Of a stretch of DNA of 64,000 nt, positions 53,143-62,726 are shown piece by piece (positions within the stretch are counted from its first letter, which is position 1; the number at the start of each line of letters is the position of its first letter). Location: positions 86,191,574 to 86,255,573 of the forward strand of contig CM069441.1 in the NCBI GenBank assembly GCA_035610835.1, in the 5' to 3' direction. A program made the translations under genes and the position numbers. The notes below the pieces were generated by a model. It saw only the letters and a program-made list of their open reading frames with translations. It was not told where the DNA came from and did not search any database. Source of the DNA: Ophiura sarsii. Taxonomy: Eukaryota > Echinodermata > Ophiuroidea > Amphilepidida > Ophiuridae.

Positions 53143-56100
53143 GTAGGTCAGAGGACAAAGGTGAAACAAAATACTCGGAATTGTACTCAGCTGTTTATAG
53201 TCCTTTGATTTGTGTGTCCCTGCAGTCATGACATTGTAATTGTGATAGTGCCATAATGCCCTTCCTTAGCACTCTCAAATCAAAGGCTTTTGTGCAAAGT
53301 GTTCTTTTAATATTAGAAAGTATGAGTTGCGATGACAATTAAGCAATTCCAATAAAAAATACTGTATCAGGTCAGTAACCAATCAGTGCATGGATGAGAT
53401 ATTTAAAGCAGATTTTCCCCAAATGTAATAACAACTTCTAAATTAGAAGTCGTTAAATTTGGGGAAAATCTTCTTGTAATATCTCGTTCACTGATTGATT
53501 ACTGACCCGATACAGTAATTTTATTGGAATTGCTTAATAAGGTTGTTATCAACTCATACTTTCACCTTTACTTGACAATTTACTTTAATTGACATACAAG
53601 ACGTCAACAAGACCCTTGTGCTTTGAAGGTAAACTTGGTTTCTCACCCACCTCATTTGGCTGCCACGGTTAGTGATGAGAAAGGGTCTTTGACATCGACT
53701 CTACCTCTACTCGAACATGTAAACAAATGCCTTCTTAAAGTAAAGATGATGAATAAAGACTTGTTTAATATCATTTTTAGAGCTTAGGAAAATTTGAATT
53801 TTAACTGTTAGGCATATAGTGACGTAACTGTGTCAGTTCCAGATTGGCAAACCAGCAGCAGCGAATAAATTCAGAAGAGCGCATGCGCGTAAGTTACTCA
53901 TATGGTGCATCATGGCGCATTGCGAATCGTATGTGTGACGCTTGCTATGGCATATGGTACGCTTGGATTACTTAGATAAAAAAGGCATATTTCTCACCAA
54001 TTTGGAACTGATTAAACTATAATTACAGTGTACATAAATGCAGTTGCCGGTGTATACACACTTGCGTAGAAAGACAGAAGATACATAAGCTTGAGTAATT
54101 GCTGCTCGTACGTCACTGTCCAGGGGAAGTTGAGTAATCTAATTAAAAGTGGAAATGTTCGTGCATGCAATTTTTCGCGCTTTGCACATTTTGAACAATT
54201 TTGCTTGTTTTTATTTTCACGATTTTGAGCTTCCTTACATAGACCTACATACAAAATGAATATATTCACACGTTTTTATTTTCTCGCTTGCTGATTTTAG
54301 CGCGAAAAATAAGTGTAGCACGAAAATTTCCACTTTTACAGTATAACATGAGATTGTGAGAGAAATGATAACTTATAACAATATAATATATTGAAGGTTA
54401 AACAATGTTTAGTTTTTACGTCATTTCCCTCAGAGCCTAGTCATGAAGATCAGATACTCTTCAATAACCTATCAAAGAAAGCCAGAGAAGCTGCAGAGGC
54501 AGGTCAACCTAAGGTAGCCCTAGAGTGTTACCAAAAAGCGTCAAAGATCAGAGAGACGGACAAGATTGTTAGACGAATAGCTAAACTTGAGGTTAGTGAC
54601 AATTGCAGTTATTCCATGCCATTTTTAGAATGCCTTGTAGGCGACAAGGAAAAAAATACCCTGTTCTATTAGGCTGGGTTCACATAGGAGTATACGGTAT
54701 TCGGTATTCGCTATACGCTATTCGGTCACATAAGACGGCACCATTCAAGGCCTTATACCTGCGTATAGTCAAGGAGTTATTATAGTTTAACAACTATAAT
54801 AAAACTCCTTGGTATAGTGTAGTATAGTATAGTATACCGGGAATCGTGCATGTTCGATTTTCGTGCACCGTATACCGTCCTGTTTGGATGTGGCTGCAAT
54901 TCGGCTACTACGAGTAGGGCTCGCGTATACCCTATGTGACTCGCCGTGCCCGTAATAGCGTATAGCGAATACCGTATACCGTATACTCCTATGTGAACCC
55001 AGCCTTAGGGCAACCAGACCACTCACCACGCATTTTGGGTTTTTAATAGAGATCAGAAAATTCGATCATTTTATCGTGAACATTTCATCGATTGTTTTAT
55101 CGCGAACATTTCATCGATCGTTTTATCACGAACATTTCATCGATGAGTTTATCACGAAGATTTCATCGATAGTCTTATCGCGAACATTTCATCGATGAGT
55201 TTATCGCGAACATTTCATCGATGAGTTTATCGCGAATATTTCATCGATGAGTTTATCGCGAATATTTCAACGATGAGTTTATCGCGAACATTTCATCGAT
55301 GAGTTTATCACGAAAATTTCATCAATGAGTTTATCACGAACATTTCATCGATGGTTTTATCGCGAACATTTCATCAATGAGTTTATCAGGCATGAGAATT
55401 TCCAGCTAAAACACTGGAACCAGTTTTTTGTGATGTCAAAATGTCCGCAATTTTATTTATTTTCAGCCCATTTTGAGGTCTTTTTGTCCAATTTTACGCG
55501 CTTTTCCAGCTTTTTTTACAATTTCCAGACTTTTTCATGAAAGTGTAATCTCATGCTTGGTTTATCGCGAACATTTCATCGATCGTTTTAGCACGAACAT
55601 TTCATTGATGAGTTTATCACGAACATTTCAACGATGAGTTTATCGCGAACATTTCATCGATCGTTTTAGCACGAACATTTCATTGATGAGTTTATCACGA
55701 ACATTTCAACGATGAGTTTATCGCGAACATTTCATCAATCGTTTTATCACGAACATTTCATCGATCGTTTCATCACGAATATTTCATAGATCATTTAATC
55801 ACAAACAGTTCATCGATCGTTTTATCATGAACATTTCATCGCTCTTTTCACATCGATCAGCGGTCAATGGCCCCGTCACACAGGCTGTGTATAGCGTAAC
55901 ACTTTCTGAAATTGCGCTGAATTGAACCATTATTCAGAGATTCAACAGGTTGACAGCAGGTCAACAGGCATTCAATAGCACCGTCTGATAAATGGGTTTT
56001 TATTTTTGTAATTAATCCCCATTCTATAGAACGAAGGAGTTGTAAGCTTAACCTACATTTTAAGGCAGGGGCGGATTGGTGTGGGGGATGAAAAAGGTGG

Positions 56101-59100
56101 GGGGTGGCCCAAAAAAATAAAATTGAGCTGGTACCATCTAAGCGGTGCTGCCTTCGAGCTATGCTCGGACAGGGCGGTGGGCATGTGCCCCCCTCTGAAG
56201 TAGATTTTTTTTAAATTTTTGAACTCATTTGGTGCGATCTGGTGTATACTTATGACCAATATTGTATTGAAAAGCCATCACTTTGTTTTTTATCAATGCA
56301 CAAAAGAAGTTGAGCATATTATACTGATATATTCTTGATTTAAGTATAGGCCTAGAATGGTTTAAAAGCTCGAACAGGGGGGAGTCTGAGGGGTGATCCC
56401 ACCGCTCAGAATTGGATTTTTTTCCCCCTTTTTTCTCTTTTTCTTTTTGGTGGAGGTGTAAAATCAGGGGGGGGATGATTACAGTGCCCATCCCCCAGGT
56501 CAAAAAGTGGGGGGATATATCCCCCTATCCCCCTATCCCCCGGGATTTCCGCCCTTGTTTTAAGGGACGCCCCATTATATATTCAGAGGGCCAGGGAGTT
56601 GGGGTAGGGTTGCTACCCTTATCATCAGAAGCCAGTCTAGGGGGTGTTCAGAAATACTTTGGTTGGTAGAGAGCTGGGCAATAGGCCTATGAGGGGGCAC
56701 GGAGAAAAAAGTTTTAAAGTTGCTGAAGGGGGGCAAATAGTTTTGAGTACTCACGGGGGTGCACGGGGTCAAAGGTTTGTCAAACGGATATAGGCCTATA
56801 GCAAAACAAAACTTTAAATTCATGGGTTCTTTCATGTATAGGCGGACATAAAGAAATTACAAACAATATTATTTTATTATAATGAACACCAGTCACAACG
56901 AAATACACGGAATAGGCCCTAAGGTATTTTGGCCAATTTGAAGTTCTATGGACCAAGGTTGGTTAAAGGTCTCCAATAAAACGGGTAGGGCCTACCCACA
57001 TCACATGATATGTTTGATAATTACAATTTTCCATAGGCCTATTCTGACATTGGATCAGGGCCTACTGGTTTTCCCAGTGATATCTGTTATGGCCGAGCCG
57101 CCCTTATGTCAAAACAAAGTGACACAGACAAAGCGTCTACTGTCAACAAATCATCAAGGCCTTTTATCTGGGTTGATGCTTTTATTTCAAGGATGGCATT
57201 GACGTCCTCTTCACATAGTGGTTTAACAATATCTAGTTCATACATCTATTCCTCGTACAAGATGGTCCAGCACTGTCTGCATTCTCTGCGATTTTAATAT
57301 ACAAATTTTGTCACCAGAAGCGAACCAGTTTGCCATGTTTCTTCAACAACACTATAATAGCCTCTCAAACATTTGTTACTAATATTTTGGGACGAACAGT
57401 AGGGTGATTTGAAGCCATGCTGGCATTTTCATTGCGCAACACAATTTTGCATGTTCATGTAAAAAAAGTATCTCCGTAGAAGTAGAAGTGACGTGGAGTG
57501 ATTTAGTGTAGTGTGTCTTAAGTTAAACACAGCCTGTGTGACGGGGTCATTGACCGCTGATCGACGTTAAAAGAGCGATGAAATGTTCGTGATAAAACGA
57601 TCAATGAAATGATCGCGATAAACATATCGATGAAATGATCGCGATAAACTCATCGATGAAACGTTCGGGATAAACTCATCGATGAAATGTTCGCGATAAA
57701 ACCATCAATGAAATGTTCGTGATAAACACATCGATGAAATCTTCGTGATAAACACATCGACGAAATCTTCGTGATAAACACATCGATGAAATGATCGCGA
57801 TAAACTCATCGATGAAATGTTCATGATAAAACCATCGATGAAATGTTCGTGATAAACCGATCGAATTTCAGATCATTATTAAAAACTGAAAATGCGAAGC
57901 ATTTCTGGTTTTTAATTGATGAAATGTTCGCGATAGACTTGTCGATGAAATGCTTTCGATGAAAATGATCTAATTTTCTGATCACTATTAAAAACCCAAA
58001 ATGCGTTCCATACTCGGGTAGGTTTTTTTGTGTGTGTGAATATTGTGGTGAAATGTTGACAATATTTTTAATTTTAAAAAAAACATTTGGGAAAAAAATA
58101 ATTTAGAAAAAGAATTGAAATCGGACCTGTAGAACAGTGTTTTTGCCCCGTCACCTTAAGGAAGGGATACTGGGAATGTAGCAACAATTATCAGTGCCGG
58201 TCTGCATGAATCATCACTGGATTGTGACAACCGGCATTCAAGGTCCACGAATGCCGTTCATCCAAGGGTTGAGCGCGGTCTTCAGACAAAACATCAGGTG
58301 CACAACGCTATCGCAGTCACACAGATGTCACATAACACACATGGGAATGGTTTCACTTCAACTTATGAACGTGTAGTTTTGGATAGCATGTACTATTGGA
58401 TGTACTAATAAAGCTCCTCCACTATGTCAAATGCCTTTTGGAAGTCCAAGAAAGTAATTGTTGCAAAAGGGCTATGGTGCATTTTTTTCAAAAATGAGTT
58501 TGATATAGAAATGTATAGGCAGTAGCGTAGCCAGGGTTACTTGTCAGGGGGGGGCAAAGTGTATTTTTTCCCAGTGAGCACTAGTTCGACCCGGTGGCGT
58601 AGCCAGTAGCCAGGTTTTTCATGTAATTTTTTTAATTGCCGTCGAGTAAGAAAATGACAAGCAGTGGGGGGGGGGGGGGGGGTAGAGGTGTTGCGTCTCC
58701 ATACCGGCGTGAAAAACTGCAATTTCCAAATAATTTGCATGTCTTCTTTTCTCCTTTCTGTCCGTTTACTCCCTTTTCCCTTCTTTCGCTTAGTTCCCGA
58801 TTTCCCGGTCAAATTATTTTTCAGGGGGGGGGGGGGGCACTCTGCCCCCTTTGCCCCCGTCTGGCTACGCTACTGTGTATAGGGCACAATCAAAGAAGAT
58901 TTCTTGATGCACCCAGGATGCTTCACTTTCATATGACCACTGATTTCTGTCACCAGTGTCTACTGGTTCCCATCGAAATTACAGTGCAAGGAAATGCTTA
59001 TAAAGGTGTTAAACGAGGGTCTTTAAAAAAATCCTGTTGCAAGTAATATGATTGATGTGTATTTGATGCAGTCCTCTCTTGATTTTCTTAAAGACACTTT

Positions 59101-62100
59101 AGTTTGAGATTCAACTTTCATATTTGTGGCCAAATTTACCATATCTGCACCATGTATTACTATGGTAGAGGTCAGACGACCTCCAGCTGTTAATTACTTT
59201 AACACATGTGTGGCACTGTTTGTTTTGGTGATAAGCCCTGCTGGTACTGTAGGGGGCTAAGCATGATGGGGTACATCAAGAAATCTTCTTTGGGGCACAA
59301 TCATATGTTTTAAGGAAACAAAGTCATTTTTTTCTCAAAAAGACCTACATCTCATTGTATACAGCCATTGAAGTTGTTGTTTTGTTGCAAAAGGGCTTGT
59401 AACCAGAATTAATTCTGGATACAAGCCCTTTTGCAACAAGGAAGTTTGAAGGAATATTGGATAAATGTAATGAAATACATAAGACTTTGAAGGGAATATT
59501 TCTTTATGCAGGGAAATCTCATAAGATACAGGGTGAGTCAAAAAGACTGCAATAGTGGAAAGAAGCTATTTTGTTTTCAAAACCAAAATGAATTTTAAAA
59601 CTTTTTAAACGTTGCAATAATGATGTATTTAATCCTAACTTTGTGTGAAAAGATGAAGTCGATCGCATTTTTCGTTTTCCTTTGGTGAACCTTTTGACCA
59701 GTGCACCCATTTCACACGTTTGTCCACGAGATACGCAAAATATGCATCAGATCGCAAAATGTGTCTCATTCAAATTTGGAAACTTGAGTTCATTTGTGAT
59801 GTTATTGGAATTTGATGCATTATTTCTTGTTTACATGTGAGTTAGCATAATCAATTATAATCATACCCATGCTATGAAAGCGTATAATGTTCTAAATTTT
59901 AATAAAAAACTGAAATTTTCCATTTTTTTGTTGGCGGGATATTCAAATATGAAAATGCAATGTGTGCCATTTCCAATGAGAATCACTGTGCTCGTGGACA
60001 AACAGGTAAATTTTTGTTGGCGGGATATTCAAATATGAAAATGCAATGTGTGCCATTTCCAATGAGAATCACTGTGCTCGTGGACAAACAGGTAAATTTG
60101 GTTGTGCAGCAAAGAGGGTCACCAAAGACAAACGAAAAATGCGATCGACTTCATTTTTCACACAAAGTTATGATTAAATACATAATTCTTGCAACGTTTA
60201 AAAAGTTTTAAAATTCATTTTGGTTTTGAAAACAAAATGGCTTCTTTCCACTATTGCAGTCTTTTTGACTCACCCTGTATGTTCCCAGAAAATGTGCATT
60301 ATTTCTGAACCTGTACCCCACCAGTGCATGACCCTTTTTCTAAGACAGAAGGACTTGACTTTTTGATTTGCCCATCAGGCGTACTTAAAAGAATATGGAT
60401 CAGATGAGTCGGAAGAAGAGGATGATGGTATGGTCCATGTTGGGAAAGGGTTCTCTGTATACAAAGATGTATACAACAAGATGTATTCGCATCAGAAGGA
60501 AGCACTCTTATGGTTTTGGGGACTTCATCGCAAGAAGAAAGGAGGAATTCTCGGTGATGATATGGGGTAAGTACAGGGTTTAGCCAAAATTTAGTGCCAT
60601 CTAAATTTAACAAGAATTTGAATAGAAATACTCCTTAGATGACAATGGCTTTTTACAGCTGTTTTAAGAAAGAAAATGGACCAATTTGTCTTTTTTGTTC
60701 CGGTTGGAAAGGTCTAAAATTCCCTTGAGTTCTCTGGGTTTTTTAATTGATTGCTGGTTACTGCCAACCAGTGTAGTGACAACCCTGGGTAAGTACATGT
60801 ACAACATGTGATGTTGCATGTCGTGTCATGTCATGTCATGTAGTGCCGTGCCATGTTGTGTCGTGTCGGGTCATGTATTGTCTTGTTTTGTCTTGCTATT
60901 TTTTCAATGGTTAAATGTACATCGTCTTTAGTGTTTAAATAAATTTGTAATATCATTATGGGTATCTTTTAAGTTAGCTTAGAAATGTATTTTGATGTAA
61001 TATGTTGCAAACCAAAAATTTTAATAAAAAAAAAAAAAAAAAGTACATGTACACAGTTTTGTTGAAAATAATATAAACGCTAAAATAAACAGTACCAGGG
61101 GTAATGACTAATGAGAAGCAATTTTAATAGTTTGGATGGGAACCTATGGGAAGGCTAGGGTGAGGGGTACGAACAGTGTAGACCGGTTAGGGTTCAATTG
61201 GTTAAGAGGTCTGTCGGAACCTTTAATTTCTGGTCTGGTTGCCACTTCTGCTTTTGCGCACACAAAAATATTCAAGTCAAATGATGCATTTTATTCCATC
61301 CATCAAATACTTACTTGGGAAATAAAATGTCAGAAAAAAATAGCAGACTTTAAATATCCCCTAAGTTTTTGTACATTTATTTTATTTATTTATTCATTTA
61401 TTTGGAAAACACTTTCAAAACAACGGCACCCACCACTTAGGTGGTGCATCAAAACGAATAAAAAGTAAAATACATCAAAAATGGACATAGTACAAAATAA
61501 TATAAACAAGAAAGGAGAGAGAAGAAACGTTACATTTTGTACTTTTCAGATTGGGTAAGACCATCCAAGTGATAGTTTATCTCAGTGGGCTGTTTGACAT
61601 GGAGCAAGTACACTCCGTATTGCTTATCTTGCCAGTGGCTGTGATAATCAACTGGGAGAAGGAATTTGAGAAATGGTAAGACTCTACGAAAATGGGACAC
61701 TGTAAAAAGTGCTACATATATTTTCGCGCGCAAATCAGGTACCGCAAAAATAATAACACACGAATGTATTTCTTTTGAGTAAAAGGTCTATGCGATGAAA
61801 CTACAAACCGCAAATTTAAAAAACATGCATAACAGTTAAAAATAGACGAAGCGCCAGAAATTAATTGTGCACAAATTACCACTTTTACAGTAAATTTATA
61901 GCAGGAAATCAAAACTTGTAAGATAAAAATGCCAAATTTCAAAAATAACTGTCCAGCAATATAAAAAAATAGAGCCTGGCTATACTTACATCCACATTTT
62001 ATCCCATGTTTCTATCAACGTCAGCAAAATGTATTTTGCATGTCTTAAAAGACATTTTTTGCACTATCTGCCCAACAAAATGTTACTTCTTGCGCAGTAA

Positions 62101-62726
62101 ACCATGCTATTCTAATATTAAAATGGTTTATCGTTCCTGAAAATAGGGCGTAATTGGACTTGGTTGCACCCCACCCCCCCCCCCCCCCCCCCCCGGGAGT
62201 CTATAATAATTGGAGAGAAAATTCAAACCACAACAGTGCTAGAGAGCCTTCTATAAAAAGGCATGTACACATGAATTGACTATATGAGTAAATCAATCGG
62301 TAGTGGCGCTATTCTTGGCAACGCGTGGTGATGACGCGAAATGTGACTCTGATGAATCACTAAGCTGATTGAGGGCGGTAGCACGCTGGAAACTTCATTC
62401 TTGGCAATGACAATCAAGCAACGAGCCTGACACCCCCTTCATTGACATCCCCTTCATAAAGCCAATGCCCTATCCTATCACTAATCAATGAATTTGGCCA
62501 TTATATAAATGTTTGTTGTTATAATCCTACTTTAACTATGACTATTATTTTTTTCTCAAGGGCTCCTGGCATAACTGTGGAGACTTTTCATGGGGGCAAC
62601 AAGTGTGAGCGTCTCAGAACCCTTGCTAAAGTGCAGCAAAATGGGGGCGTTCTAATGACGAGCTATGGTCTGATTGTCACATCTGGGGAACTGATAGGAT
62701 CCAAAGATGGACGCCAGTTTGTGTGG
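53085..62726 (+). CDS. ERCC6L-like: ERCC6L (PICH)-like SNF2-family ATPase, 5' part in five exons
   Basis: Coding exons: 53085-53142, 54434-54591, 60379-60566, 61550-61675, 62561-62726, all with GT/AG borders and compatible phases (1, 0, 2, 2, 0). The product starts MDIEDSRQRL, has a TPR-like helical segment in exon 2 (EAAEAGQPKVALECYQKASK), an acidic linker, then the SNF2 ATPase start: YSHQKEALLW (Q-motif region), GGILGDDMGLGKT (motif I, split between exons 3 and 4), VLLILPVAVIINWEKEF (motif Ia) and TFHG...TSYGL (Ib/Ic region), ending at RQFVW just before the expected DEAH box. ERCC6L proteins translocate along DNA and act on ultrafine anaphase bridges; this member is assigned from the N-terminal TPR and the ILxDDMGLGKT/TFHG/FVW signature. 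The rest lies right of the window. Intron 2 (5.8 kb) is full of transposons. Confidence 0.85.
53316..53563. repeat. Hairpin MITE in intron 1
   Basis: GAAAGTATGAGTTG at left and CAACTCATACTTTC at right, with inner arms TTAAGCAATTCCAATAAAA and AGATTTTCCCCAAAT forming one ~100-bp imperfect stem around TTCTAAATTAGAA. TTAA words at 53339 and 53534 are inside the arms. Confidence 0.78.
53818..54119. repeat. AGTGACGT-family inverted-repeat element, second copy
   Basis: AGTGACGTAACTG at left and ACGTCACT at right; shares GTGTATACACAC...AGACAGAAGATACATA with 24395-24537. Located in intron 1. Confidence 0.6.
54142..54342. repeat. Degenerate ACTGTAAAAGTGG element
   Basis: AAAAGTGGAAATGTTCGTGC at left pairs with GCACGAAAATTTCCACTTTT then ACAGT at right. 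The element at 61699-61891 has the same terminal words. Confidence 0.55.
54434..54591 (+). CDS. ERCC6L-like: ERCC6L-like exon 2 (TPR-like segment)
   Basis: Acceptor TTTCCCTCAG before 54434; encodes PSHEDQILFNNLSKKAREAA, then the EAGQPKVALECYQKASKIRE helix pair typical of the PICH N-terminal TPR; donor GTTAGT at 54592. Confidence 0.85.
54672..55004. mobile_element. Palindromic MITE with TTA TSD in intron 2
   Basis: GGCTGGGTTCACATAGGAGT and its reverse complement bound the element; TTA flanks both sides (54669-54671, 55005-55007). Nearly the whole 333 bp folds back, with CTATTCG/CGCTATACGC words repeated. A 3-bp TTA duplication and GG-start TIRs fit PIF/Harbinger-type MITEs. Confidence 0.88.
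55066..55860 (+). repeat. ~26-bp tandem array, left arm
   Basis: About 25 copies of a unit built from ATCGCGAACATTTCATCGAT, with palindromes TCGCGA and ATCGAT. Interrupted at 55388-55558 by an unrelated 170-bp segment beginning GGCATGAGAATTTCCAGC. Confidence 0.9.
56066..56557. mobile_element. hAT-type MITE with CARGGGCGGA ends, copy 2
   Basis: CAGGGGCGGATTGGTG at left, GGGATTTCCGCCCTTG at right; TTTTAAGG duplicated exactly on both sides (56058-56065, 56558-56565). Same family as 34914-35563 in opposite orientation (shared GAGCTATGCTCGGACAGG and ACCAATATTGTATTGAAAAG). Nested in the spacer of the foldback element. Confidence 0.9.
57565..57960 (-). repeat. ~26-bp tandem array, right arm
   Basis: Inverted copies of the left array (ATCGATGAAATGTTCGCGAT), about 13 units, interrupted near 57870-57920 by a partial outer-end copy (TTAAAAACTGAAAATGCG). 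Confidence 0.9.
58520..58875. mobile_element. hAT-type MITE, CAGTAGCGTAGCCAG ends
   Basis: Perfect 15-bp terminal repeats and an exact 8-bp TSD, TGTATAGG (58512-58519, 58876-58883). Interior has G17/G14 runs and a second GGCGTAGCCAGTAGCC word. hAT-type by CAG ends and TSD length. Confidence 0.92.
58891..59292. mobile_element. MITE with 9-bp TSD (MULE-like)
   Basis: CAAAGAAGATTTCTTGATG at left, CATCAAGAAATCTTCTTTG at right; GGGCACAAT flanks both (58882-58890, 59293-59301). A 9-bp TSD is typical of Mutator-like elements. 402 bp, no transposase. Confidence 0.85.
59529..60277. mobile_element. Mariner-type MITE, CAGGGTGAGTCAAAAAGACT ends
   Basis: ~40-bp perfect outer TIR and longer imperfect arms (to GATCGACTTCAT), TA on both sides (59527-59528, 60278-60279). 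An internal 86-bp direct repeat (TTGGCGGGATATTCAAATAT onward) occurs at 59931 and 60017. No transposase. Ends 101 bp before exon 3. Confidence 0.9.
60379..60566 (+). CDS. ERCC6L-like: ERCC6L-like exon 3 (ATPase start)
   Basis: Acceptor TTTGCCCATCAG; encodes an acidic patch (GSDESEEEDDGMV), then VYNKMYSHQKEALLWFWGLH and the first half of motif I; donor GTAAGT at 60567 in phase 2. Confidence 0.92.
60805..60900 (+). repeat. Degenerate TGTCR pentamer repeat
   Basis: CATGTCGTGTCATGTCATG followed by variants up to TTGTCTTGTTTTGTCTTG, in intron 3. Confidence 0.85.
61550..61675 (+). CDS. ERCC6L-like: ERCC6L-like exon 4
   Basis: Acceptor TTGTACTTTTCAG; completes the Walker A GLGKT, then IQVIVYLSGLF and VLLILPVAVIINWEKEFEKW; donor GTAAGA at 61676, phase 2. 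Confidence 0.92.
61699..61891. repeat. ACTGTAAAAGTG-type inverted-repeat element in intron 4
   Basis: ACTGTAAAAAGTG at left and CACTTTTACAGT at right form the ends, with TTTCGCGCGCAAATC inside. Same family as 54142-54342. Confidence 0.6.
62561..62726 (+). CDS. ERCC6L-like: ERCC6L-like exon 5
   Basis: Acceptor TTTTTTTCTCAAG; encodes APGITVETFHGGNKCERLRT, VQQNGGVLMTSYGLIV and DGRQFVW; donor GTAAGT at 62727, phase 0. The next exon should begin with the DEAH-box segment and is not in the window. Confidence 0.92.

Larger units (their letters stand above)
55029..58005. mobile_element. Foldback element with tandem-repeat arms
   Basis: Outer ends CGCATTTTGGGTTTTTAATA (55029) and reverse complement (to 58005), then in each arm an array of ~26-bp units (TTTATCGCGAACATTTCATCGATGAG), then inner borders GATCAGCGGTCAATGRCCCC and CACACAGGCTGTG. 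Left arm 55029-55890, right arm ~57529-58005, spacer 1.6 kb with a nested hAT MITE. No TSD found. Arms built of short direct repeats are the hallmark of foldback elements. It lies in intron 2 of the ERCC6L-like gene. Confidence 0.85.

Noticed and set aside
55066..55860. Regular short repeats resembling a CRISPR array
   Set aside because: Units abut directly with no unique spacers, exist in inverted copy at 57565-57960 within a foldback element, and the genome is eukaryotic.
60299..60613. 104-residue minus-strand ORF
   Set aside because: Antisense of ERCC6L-like exon 3, which has strong coding homology and splice sites on the plus strand.
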